Notes under the pieces: model-generated | Told to the model about the DNA's origin: nothing | The model's input: only the letters and a program-made list of their open reading frames with translations | Databases searched by the model: none | Assembly: GCF_004770055.1 (NCBI RefSeq) | Contig: NZ_RQEP01000019.1 | Location: forward strand, 496,001 to 560,000 | DNA length: 64,000 bases | Reading direction: 5' to 3' | From: Leptospira semungkisensis | Lineage (GTDB): Bacteria > Spirochaetota > Leptospiria > Leptospirales > Leptospiraceae | Position numbers and translations under genes: made by a program | Shown here: one piece after another, positions 55,704 through 64,000 of the stretch | Numbering within the stretch: the first letter of the stretch is position 1 | Layout of the letters: the number at the start of each line of letters is the position of its first letter

Positions 55704-56627
55704 ATGCGTAAGCTAAGTATAGCACTCCTAGTTGCGTTTCTTTGCAGCGGACAATTGTTCGCATCCGGTGGAGGATCTTCCTCCAAACCATTGGCTGGGT
55801 CTTACCCCATTGTTCTTTCTCATGGTCTATTCGGCTGGGGAAATGATAATACAGGTCTGATCAATTTACTCAGCTACTGGGGTGGAATGGACACTTACTT
55901 GCAATCCCAAGGAGCTACCGTATACGCTCCTGCTAAAACCGCTGCCGGATCTAACGAAACTCGGGGAGCGGAATTGAATAGCAAGGTGCTCGTCTACATG
56001 GCGGCTAACGGATTCAGCAAGGTACATATCTTGGGACATTCTCAAGGTGGATTAGATAGCAGATATGCGGCTTCTAATTTGGCCTTAGGCTCCAAAGTCT
56101 CCACCTTAACTACATTAAATACTCCTCATAGAGGTTCCCCGATTGCGGACATTATCAGCTCAGTATTGCCTGACTGGATCAAACCATTTGTGGCAGCTAT
56201 TCTGAATGTATTCGTTCAACTGGTTTGGAATGAAAGTAACCAAGACGTATTGGCCGCTCTCGGCTCTTTGACAGCTGCAGGTACTGCAGTCTTCAATTCT
56301 CACACTCCTGATAATCCAAGTGTGAAATATTTCTCCTATGGTTCTTATATCACCCTTCCTGATCTGATCCAGCACCCTTTGATGGGGATCATTCAACCTG
56401 CTTGCATCGCAGGAGGATTGATCAACGGTTACGGCGGAACCTGTGATGGACTCGTTCCTTATACTTCCTTGAAATGGGGAACCTTCAAAGGCGGCCCTGA
56501 CTACGGGATCTTCACAACCGGCGTGGATCATTTACAAGCAGCTAACACATTGAACTCAGGCAAGACTTGGTATGATGTGGAAGGTTATTTCTTAAAAATG
56601 ATGTCGAATGCGAAAGCAAACCAATAA
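55704..56627 (+). CDS. Secreted triacylglycerol lipase (Pseudomonas LipA family)
   Basis: 307 residues from ATG 55704, preceded by AGAGG; the frame is open from 55680. The signal peptide (LSIALLVAFLCSGQLFAS) is followed by an alpha/beta hydrolase fold. The oxyanion region is IVLSHGLFGWG, the nucleophile Ser is in GHSQGGLDSRYAA, Asp in TCDGLVPYTS and His in GVDHLQAAN. This layout is that of bacterial lipase family I. Related enzymes need a Lif foldase; none is adjacent. A strong terminator follows, so it is monocistronic. Confidence 0.93.
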   Translation: MRKLSIALLVAFLCSGQLFASGGGSSSKPLAGSYPIVLSHGLFGWGNDNTGLINLLSYWGGMDTYLQSQGATVYAPAKTAAGSNETRGAELNSKVLVYMAANGFSKVHILGHSQGGLDSRYAASNLALGSKVSTLTTLNTPHRGSPIADIISSVLPDWIKPFVAAILNVFVQLVWNESNQDVLAALGSLTAAGTAVFNSHTPDNPSVKYFSYGSYITLPDLIQHPLMGIIQPACIAGGLINGYGGTCDGLVPYTSLKWGTFKGGPDYGIFTTGVDHLQAANTLNSGKTWYDVEGYFLKMMSNAKANQ

Positions 56628-56654
56628 GTTTCTTTTGGTTGTATGAAACTTAAG

Positions 56655-56680
56655 AAGCCGGTTTATCACCGGCTTTTTTT
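56655..56680 (+). terminator. Rho-independent terminator after the lipase gene
   Basis: AAGCCGG/CCGGCTT closes a seven-base loop and runs straight into TTTTT, 28 bases after the stop. Confidence 0.94.
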
Positions 56681-56787
56681 ATACCTTCTTTTAATAGGAT
56701 CGATTAAAACCAGTTTTGGAAATAGAAACACACTCATATAAACATTGACATTCTTGATTTTGGCGAGGGAAAATAGGTCGGAAAAAG

Positions 56788-57606
56788 ATGTCTCTCGCCT
56801 CTCAGCCAATCATTCTGCAAACAGGAAGCATGAGAAGATATTCTCCTAGCGAATTTCTGAAACCGTTTGTTCAGACCTACCTGATCATAGAGAGTCATGA
56901 AGAGCTAAAGAATACACTTATCCCTGGATCTTCTGTAGTATTATTCTTTAAGATCAGAGGAAGCGTTTCCGAATTGGAAGAAGGTTCCGAAACGAGGACC
57001 CCTCTTTTTGGCCTAAGTGGTCTCAGAAGAAAGGCAAGGATTGCTCACTATTCTAAAAATTCCTCTATGCTACTTGTTCTTTTCAAAGAAGGTGGAGCGT
57101 CTTCCTTTTTTAGAGAACCGATGCATGAGATTTTTGGAATGGGATTGTCCATGGAAAATTTCATGCAGTCTAGTAAGGTCCAAGAGATAGAAGAAAAACT
57201 TTTAGAAGCAAAGACAGACCAAGAAAGGATTTCTCGTTTAGAGAGTATTCTAGTCTCTGAATGGAGAGGATCCGGATTCGATCCCTTGATTCGAGAAACG
57301 ATCCGTAGGATCCGTGCTGCAAAAGGAGATCTCAGGATTGCTGACTTAGTTAAGGGAATGCCGATTAGCAGAGATTCTCTTGAGAAAAAGTTCAGACAAA
57401 TTATAGGCACAAGTCCAAAACAATATGCAGGAATTATTAGAATGAGAAACCTCATCGATTCCTATTCCCCAGAGAAAAGCCTAACAGAAACAGCGATACA
57501 GGCAGGTTTTTTTGATCAGGCTCATTTCATTAAGGACTTTAAGATTTTTACAGGACAAACTCCGAAAGAGTTCTTTAAATCCCCTTCTCCTAGACGTTTC
57601 TGGTAA
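56788..57606 (+). CDS. AraC-family transcription regulator
   Basis: 272 residues. The N-terminal ligand domain (about 10-125: YSPSEFLKPFVQTYLIIESHE, SSVVLFFKIRG, GLRRKARIAHYSKNSSMLLVLF) resembles the DUF6597 group. The C-terminal helix-turn-helix pair (about 185-270) is GDLRIADLVKGMPISRDSLEKKFRQIIGTSPKQYAGIIRM and SLTETAIQAGFFDQAHFIKDFKIFTGQTPKEF. It lies 52 bases upstream of the dehalogenase-like gene on the same strand and probably controls it. Confidence 0.92.
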   Translation: MSLASQPIILQTGSMRRYSPSEFLKPFVQTYLIIESHEELKNTLIPGSSVVLFFKIRGSVSELEEGSETRTPLFGLSGLRRKARIAHYSKNSSMLLVLFKEGGASSFFREPMHEIFGMGLSMENFMQSSKVQEIEEKLLEAKTDQERISRLESILVSEWRGSGFDPLIRETIRRIRAAKGDLRIADLVKGMPISRDSLEKKFRQIIGTSPKQYAGIIRMRNLIDSYSPEKSLTETAIQAGFFDQAHFIKDFKIFTGQTPKEFFKSPSPRRFW

Positions 57607-57658
57607 TTTCCTGAATTTTTACAATTTTGCGTTTCTTCCTTAGAGTATTCTCTATTGC

Positions 57659-59080
57659 ATGAAAGCAAGAATTCAAAACCACGAAGAAAGCGTTTCGCAA
57701 GACATCGCTCCTAAAGAAAGAACCCTTACCGGCTCTATCTTGAATACGCTTGTAAGAAGCATTTTCTTTTCTATTCTCTTAACCTTTTTGATGATCCTCC
57801 TGACAGAAGCCATACCTCATAGCAGAGGGATCGGTTTTCCACCAGAGCTGAGGATTAGCGTACTGTTTCCGATTTGTATAGGATTAAGCATCTTAAACGG
57901 TTTCTTATATCAATATTTGAAAGCCAGATCTAAACGACCAAAAATCTATTTGGCATTCGCTTCGTTTGCTCAAGTATTTCTGATCGGTTTAATACTATTC
58001 ATCAGAAATGTTGGATTTCTGCTTTATTCCATACCTGTATTGACTGGAGCATTTCTATCCGTTGTCTGGATTCTTCCTTTTCTTATAGATAGAATTCGGT
58101 TTTCCTTACGTTCAAAAATTGTAATATTTATTATCGGAGGGTTAGAGCTGATCTCTTTTGTATCCGCGGTTTCCTTGGATCTTTCGGCTCCTTCTTCCCC
58201 AGAAGTCACTTTCGAGATCCCAAAGACGATCTTCGATGCAGAGCAGAAATTCATAGATCTGCCGAGCGGAGCAAGGATCCATTATGTAGATGAGGGAGGA
58301 GGAGAGATCTTACTCTTCTTACATGGAAATCCCTCTTGGTCCTATCAGTGGAGAGATCTGATCTCAGGATTAAAAGGATCTTATCGTTGTATCGCATTAG
58401 ATTATCCTGGATTCGGTCAGTCTATTGCTTCTAAAGGCTTCGGATTTACTCCCAAAGAAGAAAGTATCGTATTAGAAGAGTTTGTTCATATATTAGGATT
58501 AAAAGATCTGACCTTGGTGATGCAGGATTGGGGCGGCCCGATCGGTTTGGGATTTGCGGGACGTCATCCGAAATTGGTTAAAAGAATGATTTTAGGAAGC
58601 ACCTGGGCCTGGAAAACGGATCCGAATTCTCCTAGGGGTATATTCTCTTTTCTTGTAGGAGGACCTATCGGAGAATTTTTCCAGATCAACTTCAATGCAT
58701 TCTCTCAGGCAGGGATCAAGAATGGGATCGTTCGGAAATTACCTACAGAAGAAATGGATCTTTATATTCGTCCTTTTCTTCCTTCTGGTCAGCGTAGAGG
58801 GATCGCAGCATTCTATCCGGGACAAATCACTCAAGCAAATGATTACTTTCAAGAGATAGAAGACTTTCTTTCTAAATTAAAAGAGAAGCCCGCTTTGATC
58901 TTCTGGGCCCTACAAGATAAAGGATTTCCTATAGAAGAAAGAGAACGCTTCGAGACAGTATTTCCAAATCATAAAACGATCGAGTTTCCGAATGCGGATC
59001 ATTTCTTCTTTGAAGATACAAAGGATGAGATGATCCCAGAGATCAAAGAATTTCTATCTGCTCATCCGGTCCGAGAATAG
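57659..59080 (+). CDS. Membrane-anchored haloalkane-dehalogenase-like alpha/beta hydrolase
   Basis: 473 residues. The N-terminal 175 hold four to five hydrophobic helices (for example SIFFSILLTFLMILLTEAI, YLAFASFAQVFLIGLILFI, IVIFIIGGLELISFVSAV). A complete alpha/beta hydrolase follows (about 190-470): FLHGNPSWSYQWRDL with the halide-binding Asn position, nucleophile Asp in VMQDWGGPIGLGFAGRHP with the adjacent Trp, a candidate acid in FWALQDKGFP and the catalytic His in PNADHFFFED. These fit haloalkane dehalogenases, although epoxide hydrolases share much of the fold. The hydrophobic domain is not part of known dehalogenases. Confidence 0.85.
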   Translation: MKARIQNHEESVSQDIAPKERTLTGSILNTLVRSIFFSILLTFLMILLTEAIPHSRGIGFPPELRISVLFPICIGLSILNGFLYQYLKARSKRPKIYLAFASFAQVFLIGLILFIRNVGFLLYSIPVLTGAFLSVVWILPFLIDRIRFSLRSKIVIFIIGGLELISFVSAVSLDLSAPSSPEVTFEIPKTIFDAEQKFIDLPSGARIHYVDEGGGEILLFLHGNPSWSYQWRDLISGLKGSYRCIALDYPGFGQSIASKGFGFTPKEESIVLEEFVHILGLKDLTLVMQDWGGPIGLGFAGRHPKLVKRMILGSTWAWKTDPNSPRGIFSFLVGGPIGEFFQINFNAFSQAGIKNGIVRKLPTEEMDLYIRPFLPSGQRRGIAAFYPGQITQANDYFQEIEDFLSKLKEKPALIFWALQDKGFPIEERERFETVFPNHKTIEFPNADHFFFEDTKDEMIPEIKEFLSAHPVRE

Positions 59081-59129
59081 AATGTACTTTAAAACGAATC
59101 TGAATCCGGATGTCTTGCATGAATACAGA

Positions 59130-60050
59130 TCAGTTAAAAGAACGTCTGAACTCTTGCGGAGAGAGATTCGTTTTACTTTTAAATAATTTACTGAAAGACT
59201 GGGAATGTTCGAAGCCCAGTTCGTAGGCAATCGCGGCAATAGGAAGATCAGTCGTAGACAATTTTTCTTTTGCCTTTTCGATCAACTTATCATGAATATG
59301 CTGCTGAGTGCTTTGTCCGGTCAGAACCTTAAGCAACCCGCTTAGATAGTTCGGAGAAACATTCAGTGCATCTGCCACGAATTGGACCGAAGGAAGTCCT
59401 TTTTGCTTCAGATCTCCTTCCTGAAAATATTCCGTTAGAACTATTTCCAACCTATCTAAAACCTTGTGATTGGTAATCTTTCTAGTGATAAACTGACGAT
59501 GATAGAATCTCTCCGCATAATTGAGCAATGTTTCTATCTGTGAGATAATTATATCCTGACTGAATCTATCTATATTGGAATGATACTCCTGTCGAATATT
59601 TTGAATGGTATTATTTGCGGTGGCCTCTTCTTTTTCGGATAGAAATAAGGCTTCATTCACCGAATAATCAAAATATTCATATTTTTTAATATTCTTTGCT
59701 AAGGATGTATTCCAGATAAAATCGGGATGAATGAGCAATATCCACCCGGAATGCTCCGGGCGAAGATCACTATTTACTTCAATCCTAAAGACTTGACCAG
59801 GTGCCATAAAGAACAAGATCCCCTCGTCAAAATCGTATTCCTGATGTCCGTATTTCATCTTTACGGCAGAGTTTCTCTTCAACGAGATTGAATAAAAATC
59901 AAGGGTCCAACTAGTAACATTGAATTCTGAAGAGTGTCGAATCGCTGCATAATCCACCACGCTAATCAAAGGATGCTCCGGTTTCGGGAGACCCCTTAAC
60001 TGATGGAATTCATTGATGCTCTTGATCCTATACGGCTTATTGTTTGTCAT
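59130..60050 (-). CDS. AraC-family transcription regulator
   Basis: About 306 residues from ATG 60050, chosen because the longer frame (to 60101) would overlap the stop of the gene upstream. The N-terminal cupin-like domain contains WTLDFYSISLKRNSAVKMKYG and GILFFMAPGQVFRIE. The C-terminal helix-turn-helix pair is GLPSVQFVADALNVSPNYLSGLLKVLTGQS and LPIAAIAYELGFEHSQSFSKLFKSKTNLSPQEFRRS. It lies 17 bases after the NmrA-like gene on the same strand, so both are probably cotranscribed and self-regulated. Confidence 0.92.
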   Translation of the reverse strand: MTNNKPYRIKSINEFHQLRGLPKPEHPLISVVDYAAIRHSSEFNVTSWTLDFYSISLKRNSAVKMKYGHQEYDFDEGILFFMAPGQVFRIEVNSDLRPEHSGWILLIHPDFIWNTSLAKNIKKYEYFDYSVNEALFLSEKEEATANNTIQNIRQEYHSNIDRFSQDIIISQIETLLNYAERFYHRQFITRKITNHKVLDRLEIVLTEYFQEGDLKQKGLPSVQFVADALNVSPNYLSGLLKVLTGQSTQQHIHDKLIEKAKEKLSTTDLPIAAIAYELGFEHSQSFSKLFKSKTNLSPQEFRRSFN

Positions 60051-60066
60051 CCGATCAAATCCATTC

Positions 60067-60966
60067 TTATGAGTTATACACTTTTGCAAAATCCTTTGCA
60101 AAGTCTTTTAACTTGGTCCTTCCTAAGACCGGCTTATTGCGGTTATAATCCTCATACAATACGCCTCCTCTTCTGGATGCGTTCATTTCAGTATAACCCT
60201 TGGCAGCCTTCGGAGTCATTCCGGAGGCGATCATTCCTTTCATTAATTCTTCATCAGAAATGACCATCCATTCCAGATCTGGCTTTCCGATCGCCTCCCC
60301 CAAGATCTTTGCTACTTCATTTGGAGAAACTTCATCACTTGCAATGTAACGGAAGCTTCGGCCTTCGAAAGGATTTTCTATTTCTTCGGCTATTACTTTC
60401 GCAATGTCCAAAGGTGATACCCAAGGCTCTCTCTCGTCTCCCCCATAATTGGAAACAATAGCACCTTGTGTCTTCATCGTTTGCACAAACCCAAACAGAT
60501 TGTAATAAAAGCCGACCGGACGCATGAACTTAATGGAAACATCCTCAGGCAACTCTCTCAATATATTTTCCGCATCGTAATGAAATGCAAGAATTCCATT
60601 TCCCTTATCGGTATGAGCACCGATGCTACTCAGATGGATCACTTTCTTTATTCCTGATTTCAAGATCGCTTCCTTATAACTCTTTGCGATCCGATGAATC
60701 TCTTCTACAAAGTCTATGCTCGTATCGAAGAAGCTTTCGAATCCGACTGCTTCCATCGCATACACAATATCTGCACCGTGAAAGATCTTTGCTAAGAAAT
60801 CACTGTCCTGCATTTTACCGATAGCTGCAGTAGCTCCCAATGCTTCTATCTCATTCTTCCTTTCCGGATTGCTGCTTATTACTACAACCGAATGTCCTTT
60901 TTGAACCAACTCTTCCGTAAGTGGCCTACTAATATGTCCTAACGAACCTGTAACTACGATCTTCAT
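60067..60966 (-). CDS. NmrA-like NAD(P)-binding oxidoreductase
   Basis: 299 residues of the atypical SDR (NmrA/HSCARG-like) group. The N-terminal nucleotide site is MKIVVTGSLGHISRPLTEEL, with GATAAIGKMQDSDFLAKIF and later VIHLSSIGAHTDKGNG and PVGFYYNLFGFVQTM. No canonical YxxxK pair is evident, as is usual for NmrA sensors. The ribosome binding site AGGAGA is strong. Role: either a redox-sensing regulator or a reductase acting on a small carbonyl compound; the AraC gene after it supports an inducible detoxification role. Confidence 0.88.
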   Translation of the reverse strand: MKIVVTGSLGHISRPLTEELVQKGHSVVVISSNPERKNEIEALGATAAIGKMQDSDFLAKIFHGADIVYAMEAVGFESFFDTSIDFVEEIHRIAKSYKEAILKSGIKKVIHLSSIGAHTDKGNGILAFHYDAENILRELPEDVSIKFMRPVGFYYNLFGFVQTMKTQGAIVSNYGGDEREPWVSPLDIAKVIAEEIENPFEGRSFRYIASDEVSPNEVAKILGEAIGKPDLEWMVISDEELMKGMIASGMTPKAAKGYTEMNASRRGGVLYEDYNRNKPVLGRTKLKDFAKDFAKVYNS

Positions 60967-61193
60967 TGATCTTCTCCTGAATTAGAGATACTTATATAAG
61001 CGGTATTTCTAATTCTGATCCGTTTAGAACATCAGAAGTTCGTTTTAGCTTGATTATTCGTGTAGCCGAATCTCAGACGAATGTAGCCATATTTAAGGCT
61101 TTAGAGAAACTTAAACTAGCGATTAGTCCTTGGTCGATATTCGTACTTATCTTTACAAACTTCAAAAAGAGAAATATTTTGGATTTTCGATCA

Positions 61194-61227
61194 ATCCGAT
61201 TTCCATAAACAATGGAATGAATCGGAT
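61194..61227 (+). other. Hairpin in the leader of the MBL-fold gene
   Basis: ATCCGATT pairs with AATCGGAT and, inside, TCCAT with ATGGA, around loop AAACA and a three-base bulge. It ends seven bases before the ribosome binding site AAGGAG (61233-61238). It could be a leader RNA element or an operator in the 278-base divergent region 60967-61244. Confidence 0.45.
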
Positions 61228-61244
61228 CAAAATAAGGAGATCCA

Positions 61245-62030
61245 ATGAGATCAATAAGCAATCTTTCTCGGAATATACGAAACGTTTCATCGCTACTACT
61301 TATCGCAATTCTTGCGTTAGGATTCGTTGCATGCGCATCAGCAACTTTGAAACCTAAAATAGAAGTCCCGAGTTCTCAAAGTCTCATCCAGATACAGCCG
61401 ATCTTTCACGGAAGCCTTGTGCTTACGATCGGAGATAAAACGATCTATGTGGACCCTTCTTGGGGTGGAGAAAAATATAAGGATCTGAAAAAACCGGACC
61501 TGATCGTAATTACCGATATTCATCCGGACCACCTGGATCTAAAGACTTTGGGCGAGATTGCTACGAAAGACACTCCAATTATTGCTCCAGAAGCAGTCGC
61601 AAAAGAGGCAAAAGAATACACCCATATCACTCGCTTGAAAAACGGACAATCGACTTCGGTAAACGATATAAGTTTCACTGCTGTTCCGATGTATAATATT
61701 ACTAAAGAACATTTAGATAAACATACCAAAGGAAGAGGAAACGGCTATCTGATCAAGTTCGGCGGAAAAACGATCTATATCTCCGGAGATACAGAAGATA
61801 TCAAAGAAATGAGATCATTAAAGAATATTGATATTGCCTTTCTTTGCATGAACCAACCGTATACGATGACTGTCGAAAAAGCTGCAGACGCAGTGAAAGA
61901 CTTCAAACCGAAAGTCGTTTATCCATATCACTACCGTGGAAAGGACGGACTGAGTGACACTGAAAAATTCAAAGCGCTCGTAAAGGAATCAAGCCCTAGC
62001 ACAACTGTTGAATTGATCAACTGGTATTAA
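61245..62030 (+). CDS. MBL-fold metallohydrolase lipoprotein
   Basis: 261 residues. The signal peptide ends in lipobox LGFVAC, so it is an exported lipoprotein. The metallo-beta-lactamase fold is shown by GSLVLTIGDKTIYVDPSWGG, DLIVITDIHPDHLDLKTL, the strand GNGYLIKFGGKTIYISGDTED and the late YPYHYRGKDG. The usual HxHxDH reads DIHPDH here, so the first histidine is Asp; this is shared by some UlaG/RomA-like members and may give a one-metal or altered site. The ribosome binding site AAGGAG is strong. Divergent from the NmrA-like gene. Confidence 0.9.
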   Translation: MRSISNLSRNIRNVSSLLLIAILALGFVACASATLKPKIEVPSSQSLIQIQPIFHGSLVLTIGDKTIYVDPSWGGEKYKDLKKPDLIVITDIHPDHLDLKTLGEIATKDTPIIAPEAVAKEAKEYTHITRLKNGQSTSVNDISFTAVPMYNITKEHLDKHTKGRGNGYLIKFGGKTIYISGDTEDIKEMRSLKNIDIAFLCMNQPYTMTVEKAADAVKDFKPKVVYPYHYRGKDGLSDTEKFKALVKESSPSTTVELINWY

Positions 62031-62091
62031 GACCCTAAAGAATAGTCTCGGGGAGAAGTTTAGGCTTCCTTCCTGGGACTTTGAGAATCGA

Positions 62092-63666
62092 TCATTCTTC
62101 AGGAGCATCCGGCAAGAGTGATTTTCTAAACTCCTGAGGAGTCAGTCCCGTATACTTCTTAAAAGAATCGTAAAATGAGGACTTAGATTGGAATCCCACC
62201 GAAAATGCAAGATCCAGTATGTTTACAGAAGGATCGTTTAAGATAATTCTCTTCGCCTCTTCTATCCTGTATTTCTTAAGAAGATCCGGAAAGGATATAT
62301 TCAAAACTTGGTTCAGAAGCTCGGAGACCTGATGAACGGATAAGCCCAGAACAGCAGCAAGATCACTGATGCGCAACTCTTCCTCTAAATAGATCTTATC
62401 TTCGTCAAGAAGTCGGTTCAGACGAGCAAGGGCTTCGTCCACATTGATCCCTATGATAGTCGACTTCCTTTTTTCATTGGAAGAATCCGACTGATTCTCA
62501 AGCACACTATTTTGGAAGCTCTCTAGCTCCTTCCTCCGTAATGCGATCTCAAATTCCAATTCTCTGATTCGAGTCCGAACGACTCGGCTTGTCAGGAATA
62601 TATTGATAGGAACGAAGAAACCTATAAAGAAAAGAAAACTCTTACCATCAAAGGAGAAGTAGGTCTTATAAGAGATGATATTCAGGATCTCTATCGCAAG
62701 AAGAGAGAACATACTCATAGCGAACCAACGAGTCTGGATCGTCTTTCGCTTCATCGCGATAAGGCTTAAGATAATCGCAGTACCAGTCACCGCCAAGTAG
62801 AGGATCGTAAAAGAGCGAGAAATAAATAACCTAGGAAACTGAGTAAAACTCAAGGCGACTAATATTGCCGTCAGAATATTGACCGAGTTATAGAAGTACC
62901 AAACAGGTTTGAAATTCTGTTTGATCTTGAGAAAATAAGAAACCCAAAGAGTGCCAGAGATGATCAGGTATCCGATCATGATCTTCTTTCCCAAGGAAAG
63001 AGGAAATCCGAGTCCAGGAAAGAGGTATCTGGATGCTATTCCCGACACGAATAAAAATGTAAGCCCCATGCCTATGGAAAAAAGGATCTGATACAGAATC
63101 CATTTGGAACGAAGACGAACATAGGAATTGATCAGATATGCGATCTGAACGATCACAAGTGCAAGAAGTGAAAACACAATCCCGGAATAAAGAGTAGTAA
63201 TGGAATACAACTCCTCTGCACTTACTAAGCGAACCTCTGAAAGAATATAGTTCCTAGATTGGATTCTCACCTTAATTTCAGAGCTGCTCTCGAGGAACTT
63301 ACGGAGTGGAAAAACGGGAAAAATGCCGGGAATCAGCCATTGGTCGACTGGATGAGCAAAACCTGCCTGCAAGCAATTGTCCTTGAGATCACAAACCTGA
63401 ACCGAATCCAGGTGACTCCATGGAAAAATTAAGAATTCGGTCTTAGATTCCTCAGGTAAATTCCCGATCCGAAAGCGAAGATCGATCGGTTCCGGATAGA
63501 ATCCCCAGTCCAGAAGCACCGAGAAATCATCGATCTGCTTCCAATTCGCGTGATCCCGGTCCAGAATGCGCAGGTGACCGACCTTGTTCTCATCCCCTTG
63601 GGAATAAATCTGAGAAAAGGCTCCAGAAACCAGGATCAAAAATAGAAATACTTTTATTCTAGACAC
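62092..63666 (-). CDS. 7TM-DISM receptor fused to an AraC DNA-binding domain
   Basis: 524 residues. A signal peptide (1-22) and a periplasmic beta-sandwich of the 7TMR-DISMED2 type (about 30-160) are followed by seven hydrophobic helices (about 175-385), a short coiled coil (about 390-415) and a C-terminal AraC domain with two helix-turn-helix units: LRISDLAAVLGLSVHQVSELLNQVLNISFPDLLKKYRI and VNILDLAFSVGFQSKSSFYDSFKKYTGLTPQEFRKS. It would sense an outside ligand and bind DNA from the membrane, in one polypeptide without phosphorelay. Its targets are unknown; the neighbouring MBL-fold lipoprotein is convergent. Confidence 0.92.
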   Translation of the reverse strand: MSRIKVFLFLILVSGAFSQIYSQGDENKVGHLRILDRDHANWKQIDDFSVLLDWGFYPEPIDLRFRIGNLPEESKTEFLIFPWSHLDSVQVCDLKDNCLQAGFAHPVDQWLIPGIFPVFPLRKFLESSSEIKVRIQSRNYILSEVRLVSAEELYSITTLYSGIVFSLLALVIVQIAYLINSYVRLRSKWILYQILFSIGMGLTFLFVSGIASRYLFPGLGFPLSLGKKIMIGYLIISGTLWVSYFLKIKQNFKPVWYFYNSVNILTAILVALSFTQFPRLFISRSFTILYLAVTGTAIILSLIAMKRKTIQTRWFAMSMFSLLAIEILNIISYKTYFSFDGKSFLFFIGFFVPINIFLTSRVVRTRIRELEFEIALRRKELESFQNSVLENQSDSSNEKRKSTIIGINVDEALARLNRLLDEDKIYLEEELRISDLAAVLGLSVHQVSELLNQVLNISFPDLLKKYRIEEAKRIILNDPSVNILDLAFSVGFQSKSSFYDSFKKYTGLTPQEFRKSLLPDAPEE

Positions 63667-64000
63667 TTTGATCGCTCAAAAACCCAGTCCAGGCTTATAA
63701 ACCGGGACGATTTTCTCCTTCGTAAATGCTACAAATATAAGAGGGAAATGAAATGAAACAGAAAACACCGTCAACCCCTTCCTACCTTGGGCATCCTAAT
63801 TGGCCATTATCAAGCCGATTTGGACATTTGCAAATCCATTATACGGACACCAGGGCCATAATTGAGTATTCGAACCGAATCGTACAATATTTTGGTACGA
63901 GGGAAGAATCGGACTCATTCGGGATCGAATCATGAATCTGATCCATTCAATTGGAACAGTAAACTTAAACGTGCAGCATGCCATAAGATTGGTGGATGTC
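63667..64000. other. Right edge without a confirmed gene
   Basis: 334 bases. A short frame at 63753-63935 (60 codons) has no hydrophobic signal or known motif. An ATG at 63932 opens a frame that runs off the window (MNLIHSIGTVNL...); its ribosome binding site is poor and 23 codons are too few to judge. The left part holds the promoter of the 7TM-AraC gene. Confidence 0.35.

Noticed and set aside
55499..55786. Minus-strand 95-codon frame before the lipase gene
   Set aside because: It overlaps the lipase signal peptide region and lacks coding signs.
63753..63935. 60-codon frame at the right edge
   Set aside because: No signal, motif or good ribosome binding site; composition does not look coding.

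Overview
The window looks like chromosomal DNA from a spirochaete of the genus Leptospira. Three things point there: many lipoproteins with permissive spirochaetal lipoboxes (for example LFTVQC, LIADC, LFLSLGC), a cobalamin synthesis locus next to a riboswitch-controlled TonB receptor, and a dense set of large hybrid kinases and AraC regulators. By eye the base composition is moderate (low to mid 40s % GC), which would fit an intermediate or saprophytic clade better than L. interrogans. This is inference; no rRNA, tRNA or marker gene is present to settle the species. I saw no insertion sequence, prophage or CRISPR array.

Layout. 1-6.1 kb: the end of a cobalamin operon (a CobD-type aminotransferase fused to CobQ, then CbiB and CobC), a cobalamin riboswitch and a TonB-dependent receptor. 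6.2-17.1 kb: two minus-strand two-component operons, one headed by a 2122-residue hybrid kinase with about eleven tandem 92-residue HAMP-type repeats. 17.3-32.3 kb: OsmC protein, then mostly exported proteins: a subtilase with a large insertion, an Ig-like repeat lipoprotein, a Vps62/ricin-lectin lipoprotein, ankyrin and FecR lipoproteins, two tandem paralogous lipoproteins, a beta-helix lipoprotein and a small repeat protein. 32.4-39.1 kb: a GAF/PAS kinase, an NHL-repeat lipoprotein, an ECF42-type sigma factor with its YCII/DGPF partner and DoxX, and a divergent ArsR/AHSA1 pair behind paired operators. 39.3-47.2 kb: a hypothetical protein, a CzcA-like RND pump, a MarR/thiolase pair sharing an operator-like box, and an ammonium transporter fused to a SpoIIE phosphatase.

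47.3-54.1 kb: an AraC regulator surrounded by two SMP-30-like proteins, an M24-like protein and two MDR oxidoreductases. An 18-base motif, nearly identical at three places, sits in front of these genes, so they probably form one regulon. 54.2-64 kb: small exported proteins, a secreted lipase, two more AraC regulators beside a membrane-anchored haloalkane-dehalogenase-like hydrolase and an NmrA-like reductase, an MBL-fold lipoprotein, and a 7TM receptor fused to an AraC DNA-binding domain.

The strongest candidates for new biology are the Amt-SpoIIE fusion (an ammonium sensor with phosphatase output), the AraC-centred regulon with its repeated motif, the recently amplified poly-HAMP array and the membrane-embedded AraC receptor.
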